From Bdellovibrio bacteriovorus (GTDB taxonomy: Bacteria; Bdellovibrionota; Bdellovibrionia; Bdellovibrionales; Bdellovibrionaceae): a DNA stretch of 64,000 nucleotides. The notes under the pieces were generated by a model. The model did not search any database and was not told where the DNA came from. It was given only the letters and a program-made list of their open reading frames with translations. Where the stretch lies: positions 1,275,018 through 1,339,017 of the forward strand of contig NZ_LUKE01000001.1 of the NCBI RefSeq assembly GCF_001592735.1, written 5' to 3'. Positions within the stretch are counted from its first letter, which is position 1. Every line of letters starts with the position of its first letter. Made by a program: the position numbers and the translations under genes. Positions 33,409-41,608 of the stretch are shown here, piece after piece.

Positions 33409-36012
33409 CTAAGCCGCGACGTCGTCGGGTCCGACCAGGCTGATAATCGCCGGCTGGGCAAAAATCTTTTTGGCTAAGCGCTGAACATCTTCTGCGGTGA
33501 CAGAAAAATATTTATCCGCCACATCAAGACTTTCGCGGTAGTCTAAGCCGTAAATGTCATCAAAAAGGATGGCGTTGCCGACCGTGCTTTTTCTTTGCAA
33601 TTCAATATCATGACGACCGATTAAATATCTTTGCGCCCGAACCAGCTCTTCTTCGGAAATTTTTGTTTCCGCAAGCTTTGCAAATTCTGCTTTTAACATT
33701 TGAATAGCTTTACCCGATTTTTCAGGCGAACATCCGATATATCCACCAAAATATCCACACTCAATTCCTTCCATATGCATTGGGGAAACTGAGTATGCGA
33801 GAGAGTTTTTATCACGCAGTTCTAAGAATAAACGCCCCCCCTGACCACTCAAAATTGACTGAATGACTTCTAAGACGAAACGATCGTCGTCTTTTAACGT
33901 GAGTCCGCGATATCCTACAATGATGTGACTTTGTTCTTTTTTGAGGGGTTGAAAGATTTTTTTACTTTCCTTCACCGGTTGCGGCTGGAATGAGTTTTCA
34001 ATCTTTTTGCCTTGCGGAAGCCGTGACGTTACCTTTTCTAAGTAATCCACCCATTTTTCCACATTCACATCACCCACTACCGAGAATGTCAGATTGCGCG
34101 CTTGAATTACTTTTTGATGATACGCATGCAGGTCGGCACAGGTAAGTGCGGCGATAGACTCTTCACTGCCCACCATATCCCGAGAATATGGGTGGCCTTT
34201 AAAGATTTCTTTCATAAAGTTTAAAACACAGATCTGCGCCGGGTTGTCGTTCCGCGCTTTGATTTGGTTTTTGATGATTGTCTTTTCGCGATCTAAAATG
34301 CTTTGCGGGAACAACGGATTTACCAAGCTGTCGGCAAAGATATCCATCATCGTATTTTCAAATGGCGATAAATAGTCCATCGAGAGCCCGACAGAGTTTC
34401 TGCCGCCAAATGCGCCGATACCCGCCGCCATCTCATCGACTTTTAAATTGATTTCATCTTCAGAAAAATTCTTAGATCCCGACAACCAGTTGCGCGAAAA
34501 TAATTCCGTCAAACCATTCTGATTGTCATTTTCTACTCTCACCCCACCTAGGGCAGCGGCCTTAACCGCTACATACGGAGATTCTTTTTGCTGACGAATT
34601 AAAAGTGTCGCCCCTGAACTCAACTGGATTTTTTGGGTTTCCGGGTGGTTCGCGCCGGCTTCGGTATTGATATTAAATTTTTTCGCCTTAAAGGCTTGGC
34701 GTTCCTTAGACATGATAATTTTAGAAAGCGCTTTCTTTAAGTCCTTTGCAAAAGACTTAAGAATTTTATCCGCTTCCTTTTTGTCCATATTCGTCGTCAA
34801 CGACAGGCCGAAGGTATTAGGACGGAAATACTTTTTGGCAACCTTTTGAATGTCTTGCGGCTTTAGGGAGTAAACCTGCTTCATGTACTTCGCATAATAG
34901 TTATGATCGCCGTAATAAAATTCATTGTTTCCTGCTTTGCGTGCAATATTATCCACGGTTTCCAGCGAATATACTTCATGACTTGCAAAGTTCGTGATCG
35001 CTTTTTGCATTTCTGCGGCCGTGGGTGGATGTTCAATGAGCTTAACAATTTCGGGTGTAATTTTACCTAACGCCTGTCCCAGGTTTTCTTTTTCCAGATT
35101 AAAAGACACGGCAAACAGTCCATCGTCCGGCATCGAGTAACTGAAAGCACCGACTGAATTTGTTAAAGGCTCTTTGATACGAAGGCTTTGCATTAAACGT
35201 GAAGAATCGCCCTGACCTAATATAGCCGCCAATACTTCAAGGGCCGCGATATCTTGATGTTTTACACCCGGAATTCTCCATGTCAGATAACCCGTCGTTT
35301 GTTCAAACTTAGTTTGTTCAATTTTAATGCGTATATTTTTTTGTACGGGCTCTTTTCCGCGAGCTACTTTTCTTAGTTTGTGCGGGGCAAAGCCGCCGAA
35401 CATTTGTTCGACCTTTTTTTTCATCTCTTTTGATTCAAAGTCACCGGCGACAACCAAAAACATGTTGGAGGGAACGTAACGACTTTGATAGTAGTCTTTG
35501 ATCTTTTTAGTAGAAACCGACTTAACAACTTTGTCGTAACCAATAACCGGACGACCATAAGGATGTTTTTTAAACACGTTAGTAAACAGAAGCTGGCTCG
35601 CGCGACGACCCGGGCTGTCTTGGCCGCGCTTAATTTCTTCGATCACGACCTCTCGTTCATTATCAATTTCAGTTTTATCGAATGTTGGGTAACCCATCAT
35701 TTCGCTGATCACGTCTAAAGCTACATCTGTAAATTGCTTAGAGATCGTGACGTAAAAGACCGTTTGGTCAAAGGAGGTGTAGGCATTCAGCTCCCCGCCC
35801 GACCCCTCCACCGTAGAAGCGATTTCGCCCACTTTATACTTTTTGGTCCCTTTAAAGACCAGGTGTTCAATAAAGTGAGAAATACCCTCTTCCCCCTTTT
35901 TTTCATCGGCGGAGCCTGTTTTCACCCACATTTGAACTGAGACCACAGGGGACTTGTGGCTTTCAAGTAAAAGAACTTTCATTCCGTTTTTTAGTTGAAA
36001 TTTTTTGGACAT
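33409..36012 (-). CDS. Double M16 family zinc peptidase
   Basis: 867 residues with two tandem M16 modules in one chain. The first has the inverted zinc motif HFIEH (46-50) and the distal Glu region NEREVVIEEIKRGQDSP. The second (from about 445) reads GLTELFSRNW where the motif should be, so it is the inactive partner, as in the insulinase and PqqL design. Later GQGGRLFLELRDKNSLAYSVS is the R/Y signature. There is no obvious signal peptide from this start. Degrades peptides. It faces hemW with only 16 bp between start codons. Confidence 0.9.
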   Translation of the reverse strand: MSKKFQLKNGMKVLLLESHKSPVVSVQMWVKTGSADEKKGEEGISHFIEHLVFKGTKKYKVGEIASTVEGSGGELNAYTSFDQTVFYVTISKQFTDVALDVISEMMGYPTFDKTEIDNEREVVIEEIKRGQDSPGRRASQLLFTNVFKKHPYGRPVIGYDKVVKSVSTKKIKDYYQSRYVPSNMFLVVAGDFESKEMKKKVEQMFGGFAPHKLRKVARGKEPVQKNIRIKIEQTKFEQTTGYLTWRIPGVKHQDIAALEVLAAILGQGDSSRLMQSLRIKEPLTNSVGAFSYSMPDDGLFAVSFNLEKENLGQALGKITPEIVKLIEHPPTAAEMQKAITNFASHEVYSLETVDNIARKAGNNEFYYGDHNYYAKYMKQVYSLKPQDIQKVAKKYFRPNTFGLSLTTNMDKKEADKILKSFAKDLKKALSKIIMSKERQAFKAKKFNINTEAGANHPETQKIQLSSGATLLIRQQKESPYVAVKAAALGGVRVENDNQNGLTELFSRNWLSGSKNFSEDEINLKVDEMAAGIGAFGGRNSVGLSMDYLSPFENTMMDIFADSLVNPLFPQSILDREKTIIKNQIKARNDNPAQICVLNFMKEIFKGHPYSRDMVGSEESIAALTCADLHAYHQKVIQARNLTFSVVGDVNVEKWVDYLEKVTSRLPQGKKIENSFQPQPVKESKKIFQPLKKEQSHIIVGYRGLTLKDDDRFVLEVIQSILSGQGGRLFLELRDKNSLAYSVSPMHMEGIECGYFGGYIGCSPEKSGKAIQMLKAEFAKLAETKISEEELVRAQRYLIGRHDIELQRKSTVGNAILFDDIYGLDYRESLDVADKYFSVTAEDVQRLAKKIFAQPAIISLVGPDDVAA

Positions 36013-36028
36013 ACTCTAGATAACTCCC

Positions 36029-37207
36029 ATGGCATTTGGCATCTACGTTCATATTCCTTACTGCATTCAGCGCTGCACCTATTGTGACTTCGCGACTTAC
36101 GAACAAAGTAAGATCCTGCCGCCGGATCAGTATGTCGAACTTCTGTTTAAGGAAATTCGCCAGAAGCACAAGTATTACCCACCACAATCGCTTGATACGA
36201 TTTACTTTGGCGGAGGAACACCCAGCCTGATTCCCGCTCATCTCATTGTATCGATTATCAAAGAGCTGGGAAGATTTGGGTTCACAACTAGACCGGATAC
36301 AGAAATCACCATCGAAATTAATCCGGCCACCATCAACGAAGAAAAGTTGAAAATTTATTTAGACAATGGGATCAATCGTTTTAGTGTCGGGGCCCAAACT
36401 TTCGATGATCGTTTGTTGAAAATGGTAAATCGTGAACACAATGCGAAGCAAACGTTGGAAACCCTAGACCTTTTGCGAGCTCACAACTTGAACTTCAGTT
36501 TCGATATTTTATTCGCCCTCCCTTCACAAACAGTTGCCGGACTAAAAAATGACGTAAAGATTGCGATGGAACAAGGCGCAAAACATATCAGCCCTTATTG
36601 CCTCACCGTTCCTGATGGCCATCCTTTGTCAAAAGGAAGGCCCATTGATGATGAACAAGTCGACATGTTTGATATCATCGCTGAAGAACTGAATGCGAAT
36701 AAATTTAAACAGTATGAAATTTCAAATTTCGCCATTCCTGGTTATGAATCGCGCCACAACATGCTTTATTGGGTGGATCAGCCTTATTGGAGCTTGGGCT
36801 TAAGCGCGCATTCTTACTCTAAGGAGTCGCAATGGGGCACGCGCTATTGGAACATCAACTCGATCGGCGAATATCAAAAACAGATCTTAGCTCACGACGG
36901 TGAAGAGCACTCTTCTCCAAGCAAGCACCTGCCGCCAAGTCAGTTTGAAGTGTTAGAAATGAACCAAGCGCTCACAGACTTTTGTCATACTTCAATGCGT
37001 CTTATGCGCGGCCTGAATGTTCAACAGCTGGCATCAAAATTCCCGGCTGACGTGACTCAAAAAGTCGATAGCATCTTGAATCGCCTGAAAGAGAAATCCT
37101 GGGTTGCCTTTGACGATGGGCATTGGTTTTTGACTCGTGAAGGCTTAGTTCTTAGCAACAAAGTATTCCAAGATTTGACCTTTCTTTCTGAAGACCTAGA
37201 CCAATAG
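36029..37207 (+). CDS. hemW: Radical SAM heme chaperone HemW
   Basis: 392 residues. Radical-SAM cluster motif C-x3-C-x2-C is in YCIQRCTYCDF, preceded by IYVHIPY. Then IYFGGGTPSLI, INPATINEEKL, SVGAQTFDD and DILFALPSQT, all HemW/HemN-like. HemW shares this core with HemN but lacks its N-terminal extension, which is absent here. HemW binds heme and hands it to respiratory proteins. Its neighbours are grpE and dnaJ, a pairing seen elsewhere (hemW is often next to heat-shock genes). Confidence 0.92.
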   Translation: MAFGIYVHIPYCIQRCTYCDFATYEQSKILPPDQYVELLFKEIRQKHKYYPPQSLDTIYFGGGTPSLIPAHLIVSIIKELGRFGFTTRPDTEITIEINPATINEEKLKIYLDNGINRFSVGAQTFDDRLLKMVNREHNAKQTLETLDLLRAHNLNFSFDILFALPSQTVAGLKNDVKIAMEQGAKHISPYCLTVPDGHPLSKGRPIDDEQVDMFDIIAEELNANKFKQYEISNFAIPGYESRHNMLYWVDQPYWSLGLSAHSYSKESQWGTRYWNINSIGEYQKQILAHDGEEHSSPSKHLPPSQFEVLEMNQALTDFCHTSMRLMRGLNVQQLASKFPADVTQKVDSILNRLKEKSWVAFDDGHWFLTREGLVLSNKVFQDLTFLSEDLDQ

Positions 37208-37288
37208 AAATGCGATTTTTTAGAGGAGGCTCCGCATTGACATTCCCTAAGCAATACACAATCTTAAGTATTGCGAAAGGGAAACTCT

Positions 37289-37804
37289 ATGTCCGAAGAA
37301 AATAACTCTCAAAATACTCCTCCCAACAACTCTGGCAACGCTGAGGGGTCAGACGTTCAAAAGCTGCAAGAAGCTGCGGAAAAGTATAAAAACGATTTCC
37401 TTTATTTACGCGCCGAATTTGAAAACTATAAACGTAATGCCATCAAGGAACGTGCTGATTTACTCAAATATGGCGGCGAAAGATTCATTCGTGATCTTCT
37501 TGAGGTCGTAGATAATTTTGAACGCGCTTTACAAACGCAAGTCACCGCTGAAAATTTAAATACCTTTAAACAAGGTGTCGAAATGACCGCACAAGAACTT
37601 CGCTCTGTTTTACAAAAGCACTCTGTCACCGAAGTTCCTTCTCAAGGCGCGGCCTTTGACCCCATGGTGCATGAAGCATTAGGCGCCGAACCATCTGATC
37701 AAGTGACTCCGGGCCATATTTTACGCGTGTTTAAAAAACCTTATAAACTTCATGATAAAGTCATCCGTACTGGCCAAGTCGTGGTCGCAAAAAAGCCAGA
37801 GTAA
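37289..37804 (+). CDS. grpE: Nucleotide-exchange factor GrpE
   Basis: 171 residues; exchanges ADP on DnaK. An acidic, Asn/Ser-rich N-tail and a long helix (KYKNDFLYLRAEFENYKRNAIKE, read in parts) give the dimer coiled coil. The C-terminal beta domain ends VTPGHILRVFKKPYKLHDKVIR with HEAL. ATG 37289 follows AAAGGG by 7 nt; an in-frame TTG at 37271 adds only six residues. An exact TTGACA lies at 37237 without a good -10. No dnaK follows. Confidence 0.95.
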   Translation: MSEENNSQNTPPNNSGNAEGSDVQKLQEAAEKYKNDFLYLRAEFENYKRNAIKERADLLKYGGERFIRDLLEVVDNFERALQTQVTAENLNTFKQGVEMTAQELRSVLQKHSVTEVPSQGAAFDPMVHEALGAEPSDQVTPGHILRVFKKPYKLHDKVIRTGQVVVAKKPE

Positions 37805-37815
37805 GAGGGTGTTGA

Positions 37816-38823
37816 TTGTCTAAAAAAGACTTCTACTCTATTTTAGGTGTCTCCAGAACAGCTTCCCCGGAAGAGCTTAAAAAAGCTTATCGTAAGCTTG
37901 CGATGCAATACCATCCTGATAAAAATCCTGGTGACAAAAAGGCCGAGGAAAAGTTCAAAGAGATTAGCGAAGCCTATGACACTTTGAGCGACGCTAAGAA
38001 AAAAGATATGTACGATCAGTTCGGCCATGCTGGCTCGCAAGGGTTTGGCGGGGCTGGTGGTCCTTTTGGCGGCGCAGGAGGCTTTGGTGGTTTCGGTGGC
38101 GCCGCGGGCGGCGCGCGTTCACAGTCTAACGGTGGTGATCCGTTTCAAGATATCTTTGGTGATGTTTTCGGCGATATTTTTGGAAACGCTCGCGGACCGG
38201 GTGCTGGCCCACGCGGCCGTCGCCAACAAGCGAAGGGCACGGACCTTCGTTATACTTTAAATATTTCCTTTGAAGACTCGGCTTTAGGTTGCGAAAAAGT
38301 GATCAGCTTTATGCGCCAACGCTCGGGTAAAGAAGACTCTGCCAAACTTTCCGTGAATGTCCCTGCCGGAGTTAAAGAAGGTCAACGACTTAAACTTTCT
38401 GGCGAGGGCGACACCCCTGCTGGTGGCGGTACGGCCGGTGACCTTTACGTGATCATCAATATCCAAGAACATCCGCTTTTCAAAAGAAACGAAAACGATG
38501 TCACCTTGGATCTGCCAATTATGTATACCGACGCGATTCTAGGAACCAATATCGAAGTCCCCACTTTGACCGGTAAAGCCATGATTCGCATTCCTCCGGG
38601 AACTCACTCTGGCCAGACCTTTCGCCTAAAGGGAAAAGGTTTTCCTAAAATTGGCGGCTTTGGCGCGGGTGATATGTTGGTCCGAGTCGTTGTAGATACT
38701 CCGTCAAGTATTTCTGCCAAACAAAAAGAGCTGGTCGAAGAACTTTCTAAGTCCATTGAATCCACTCCTTTGGTAAAATCATTTCAAGACAAAGTCTCTC
38801 AGATTATGAGGAATAGAAAATGA
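37816..38823 (+). CDS. DnaJ/CbpA-type co-chaperone without zinc finger
   Basis: 335 residues, type II J protein. The J domain (1-70) has YHPDKNPGD with the HPD triplet that stimulates DnaK. A Gly/Phe-rich stretch (75-140) follows. The C-terminal substrate domains (155-330) lack every CxxCxGxG repeat, so it is CbpA/DnaJB-like rather than DnaJ proper. Translation starts at TTG 37816 with GAGGGTG just upstream. 11 bp after grpE and overlapping the next lipoprotein gene by 4 bp. Confidence 0.92.
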   Translation: MSKKDFYSILGVSRTASPEELKKAYRKLAMQYHPDKNPGDKKAEEKFKEISEAYDTLSDAKKKDMYDQFGHAGSQGFGGAGGPFGGAGGFGGFGGAAGGARSQSNGGDPFQDIFGDVFGDIFGNARGPGAGPRGRRQQAKGTDLRYTLNISFEDSALGCEKVISFMRQRSGKEDSAKLSVNVPAGVKEGQRLKLSGEGDTPAGGGTAGDLYVIINIQEHPLFKRNENDVTLDLPIMYTDAILGTNIEVPTLTGKAMIRIPPGTHSGQTFRLKGKGFPKIGGFGAGDMLVRVVVDTPSSISAKQKELVEELSKSIESTPLVKSFQDKVSQIMRNRK

Positions 38824-40493
38824 CATCAAGATTTGCACTTTTGCTGGTAGCGGGCCTTTTAGCTTCTTGCACAACGGTGGCGACGAAAAAACGATCTTCT
38901 CAAGCCCCGTTTAGACCTCCTACCGCAAGTGCAAAGCCACCGAAAGCCATTGGTGGAATGACTGGCAAACAGCCCGAACAAATTCAAAGCGAAGAAGTTA
39001 AGCTTCCCGAAGTTCGCCAGCAAGCCGAAGCCGGGTTGGTTTACCTGCAAGGTTTGGTAACAAAGTCGGTTCAAGCTCCGGATAAACAGACCCAAGAAAC
39101 TTTCCGCATGCAAGCTGTTGAAATCGTAGAAAATCGCCTTAATGAAGAGCAATTAGAAGCCGTTGCCAACGGCAGTGACTATGGATTTTTACGGGGGCAC
39201 GCGATGTTCCGTCTGGGTGAAACATCACTGGAACATCGGGATTCGGTAAATGCCAAAAAATATTTTACAGGCGTGATTGAATTTCTTCCGGGCAGCGATC
39301 TGGCGGTCCGTTCGCAAGAAATCTTAAACCAAATGGATGCGGTTAGAAACGTTCAAGCTCAAACCGTGGGTGTGGTCTTGCCTTTAAGCGGACGTAATGC
39401 GCCCGTGGGGCAGCGTGCGCTTCGTGGACTTGAAATGGGCCTGGGGCTTCATATTCCTGGCTCTAGCTTTAAACTTGCGGTTATGGACAGCGAAGGCAAC
39501 CCCGACTCTGCCCGTCGCGGTGTTGAGCGTTTAGTGAAAGAAGATAACGTGATCGCGGTCGTCGGCAGTCTTTTAAGTAAAACGGCCCCAGCTGTTGCCG
39601 CAAAATCAGATGAATTAGGTGTACCCACTATTGCCCTTTCCCAAAGATCAGGGCTGACAGAGATCGGACCCACGGTATTTCGAAACTCCCTGACCAGTGG
39701 CATGCAAGTTCGCGCTTTGGTGCGCTCGGCGATGGAAGACTTCGGCATGAAGCGCTTTGCGATTTTATACCCTAATGATGCTTACGGAGTTGAGTTCACA
39801 AATATTTTTTGGGATGAAGTATTGGCACGTGGAGGCCAAATCACGGCAGTGCAAACTTATTCAAATAAAGAAACTGATTTCCGTTTGGTTATTCAACGTC
39901 TGACGGGAACTTATTTTGGAGAAGCTCGCCAAGACGAATTCAACATTCGCTTAAACGAATTAAAACATTCAGATAAAAAACGTTCTGTTCGTCAGTCCAA
40001 CTTAGAAAACGTGCTTCAGCCTATTACGGATTTCGATGCGATCTTTATTCCTGATAGCGTGAAAGCCATGGGGCAGATTTCAGCGATGCTTTCTTATAAT
40101 GACGTAAGAAGCGTAAAGCTTCTTGGTACGAATTTATGGAACACCAAGGACGTCGCAAAACGTGCCGGGAATTTCGCGAACAGCTTGTTGTTCGTAGATA
40201 GTATTTCACCCGCTCAAGATCGCTCTCGCTTTATGATGGAATATAAATCGATCTATGGCGAGGATCCTTCATTGATTGAAATTCAAGCCTATGACGCGGG
40301 TTTGATCTTACGCCAGCTGGTGGCAGCAGGGGCTAGCTCTCGTGAAGAACTGACTCGCCGACTGACTTCCCTCAATCGCTTTCCCGGCTCCCTGGGTACG
40401 CTTTCTATGAATGCAGAGCGTGAGATTGAACGCCCCGTTACGACGCTTACCGTAGAAAAAGGCGAAGTGACCCCGGTTAAGTATCGTCAATAG
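38820..40493 (+). CDS. LpoA-like lipoprotein with type 1 periplasmic-binding fold
   Basis: 557 residues. Lipoprotein signal [14 protein letters not shown] (lipobox LASC). Residues about 60-170 look TPR-like. The C-terminal about 380 are a type 1 periplasmic-binding domain ([54 protein letters not shown]). The same order makes up LpoA, the outer-membrane activator of PBP1A, so peptidoglycan synthesis is a likely role. A branched-chain amino-acid type receptor is the alternative. It is co-translated with the J protein (ATGA overlap). Confidence 0.72.
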   Translation: MTSRFALLLVAGLLASCTTVATKKRSSQAPFRPPTASAKPPKAIGGMTGKQPEQIQSEEVKLPEVRQQAEAGLVYLQGLVTKSVQAPDKQTQETFRMQAVEIVENRLNEEQLEAVANGSDYGFLRGHAMFRLGETSLEHRDSVNAKKYFTGVIEFLPGSDLAVRSQEILNQMDAVRNVQAQTVGVVLPLSGRNAPVGQRALRGLEMGLGLHIPGSSFKLAVMDSEGNPDSARRGVERLVKEDNVIAVVGSLLSKTAPAVAAKSDELGVPTIALSQRSGLTEIGPTVFRNSLTSGMQVRALVRSAMEDFGMKRFAILYPNDAYGVEFTNIFWDEVLARGGQITAVQTYSNKETDFRLVIQRLTGTYFGEARQDEFNIRLNELKHSDKKRSVRQSNLENVLQPITDFDAIFIPDSVKAMGQISAMLSYNDVRSVKLLGTNLWNTKDVAKRAGNFANSLLFVDSISPAQDRSRFMMEYKSIYGEDPSLIEIQAYDAGLILRQLVAAGASSREELTRRLTSLNRFPGSLGTLSMNAEREIERPVTTLTVEKGEVTPVKYRQ

Positions 40494-40516
40494 CTGCTAT
40501 AAGAATATTTTATATC

Positions 40517-40537
40517 AAAAAATCGATGATTTTTTAA
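40517..40537 (+). terminator. AT-rich terminator after LpoA-like gene
   Basis: AAAAAATC, GAT, GATTTTTT: a perfect 8 bp stem ending in six T, 23 bp after the stop. Confidence 0.6.
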
Positions 40538-40625
40538 CCCTGACCTAGGGCCCACTCGTCTAGTGAACACGAAGCGGCAGGACGTCGCTTCCATTCAAAA
40601 AGTCTTTAGAAAGGGGCCAGGGTTA
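40535..40625 (+). promoter_or_regulatory. Leader able to pair over the start of the zinc-less DksA gene
   Basis: TAACCCTG (40535-40542) is exactly complementary to CAGGGTTA (40618-40625), which covers the ribosome-site spacer and first base of the ATG. The inner GGCCC near 40550 can also pair with GGGCC at 40614-40618. The AAAGGGG ribosome site lies in the same area. A hidden start is thus possible. Whether the promoter includes the 5' arm is unknown. Confidence 0.35.
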
Positions 40626-40999
40626 TGACGAATCGTTTATCAGAAAACCTCGTGATGGAGTGCAAAAAGAAACTTCTTATCGCCAAGCAGGACGTGCTGA
40701 ATCGATTCAGAACCGCCCAAAGAGAAGTGATTCACTTGGATAAAGCCAGTGGGGACGAAGGCGATCAATCCGTCGCGCACATTGAAGAACATTCTTTTCT
40801 TGTTGCGCAAGAACGAATGAGAAATCAACTTTTAGAAATTGAAATGGCTTTATCACGCATCGAGCAAGGAACATTCGGCGTGTGTGAAGAGACAGAAGAA
40901 GTGATCGAATCAGATCGTTTACTAGCAATTCCCTGGACTCGTCTCAGCATTGAAGGTGCCGAAATTCGAGAAGCAGTCAGTCGTAGATTTGCACGCTAA
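40625..40999 (+). CDS. DksA/TraR-family protein lacking the zinc finger
   Basis: 124 residues. Coiled-coil tip has D44 and D47 (SGDEGDQS), matching the acidic pair that reaches the RNA polymerase secondary channel in DksA. In the zinc-finger region only Cys87 remains (GTFGVCEET); the other positions are Thr90, Ser108 and Gly111. The LLAIPWTRLSIEG segment otherwise keeps the family pattern. Zinc-independent DksA2-type proteins are known in Pseudomonas. Regulates transcription with or without ppGpp (inferred). Followed by a zinc-bearing paralogue. Confidence 0.85.
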   Translation: MTNRLSENLVMECKKKLLIAKQDVLNRFRTAQREVIHLDKASGDEGDQSVAHIEEHSFLVAQERMRNQLLEIEMALSRIEQGTFGVCEETEEVIESDRLLAIPWTRLSIEGAEIREAVSRRFAR

Positions 41000-41087
41000 A
41001 TAATCACGCGCTGCTTTTTTGATGACATACATCTCATCCCCCGCAATAAGGATCGCGAGCCAAGCAATCATCATATCGGGGGGTTAG

Positions 41088-41465
41088 ATGAGCGCAGAAG
41101 TTACTGAGCTTACAGAGATGGAACTCTTAACTTTGAAAGAATCAATGTTGACCCAAAAGGCGTTGATTCTTAATAAGAGCCACGAGTTCAAAGAAGAACA
41201 ATCAAGCATGTCTGCTGTCGCGGAAGAAGCGGAAGCGGCTTCCCAAGACATCGCTAACAATATCTCCATTCACTTGCACGAGCGTGATCGTACGGCCCTT
41301 TACGCCATCGAAAGAGCGTTGGGTAAAATCGCCGACGGGACCTATGGCCAGTGCGAATCTTGCGGCGAGTGTATTTCCGCAAGACGTTTACAGGCGCGTC
41401 CATTCACAGCCCTTTGTATTGAATGTATGGAAGAACAAGAAAGCCATTCGAATATTTTCCAGTAA
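41088..41465 (+). CDS. DksA/TraR-family zinc-finger protein
   Basis: 125 residues with the full C4 zinc site: Cys89, Cys92, Cys110 and Cys113 in GQCESCGECISARRLQ and ALCIECMEEQE, plus an extra Cys95. The RLQARPFTALCIEC match to RLEA.P.ATLCI.C is good. The tip of the coiled coil has EEAEAAS instead of DxxDxA. GGGGGG precedes the ATG by 6 nt. It is 88 bp downstream of the zinc-less paralogue, so perhaps a tandem duplicate. Confidence 0.88.
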   Translation: MSAEVTELTEMELLTLKESMLTQKALILNKSHEFKEEQSSMSAVAEEAEAASQDIANNISIHLHERDRTALYAIERALGKIADGTYGQCESCGECISARRLQARPFTALCIECMEEQESHSNIFQ

Positions 41466-41501
41466 CCGGGCTTTATGAAGTCCGGTCTGACATGGATGTC
41501 A
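41466..41501 (+). terminator. Two adjacent hairpins after DksA-like gene
   Basis: CCGGGCTT/AAGTCCGG (one G-U) around TATG, then perfect TGACAT-GG-ATGTCA two bases on. They follow the stop of the zinc-finger gene directly. A TTTT lies further on. Either terminator or processing site in front of lon. Confidence 0.4.
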
Positions 41502-41608
41502 GTCCAATTTTCTGAAATTATTTTAAATCTACATTTAGCAAATACTGTCTCACGCCGAGAAGTCTCATACCAGAAAACATAATTCCCGCATAAACGCGGA
41601 GGAGCGGT

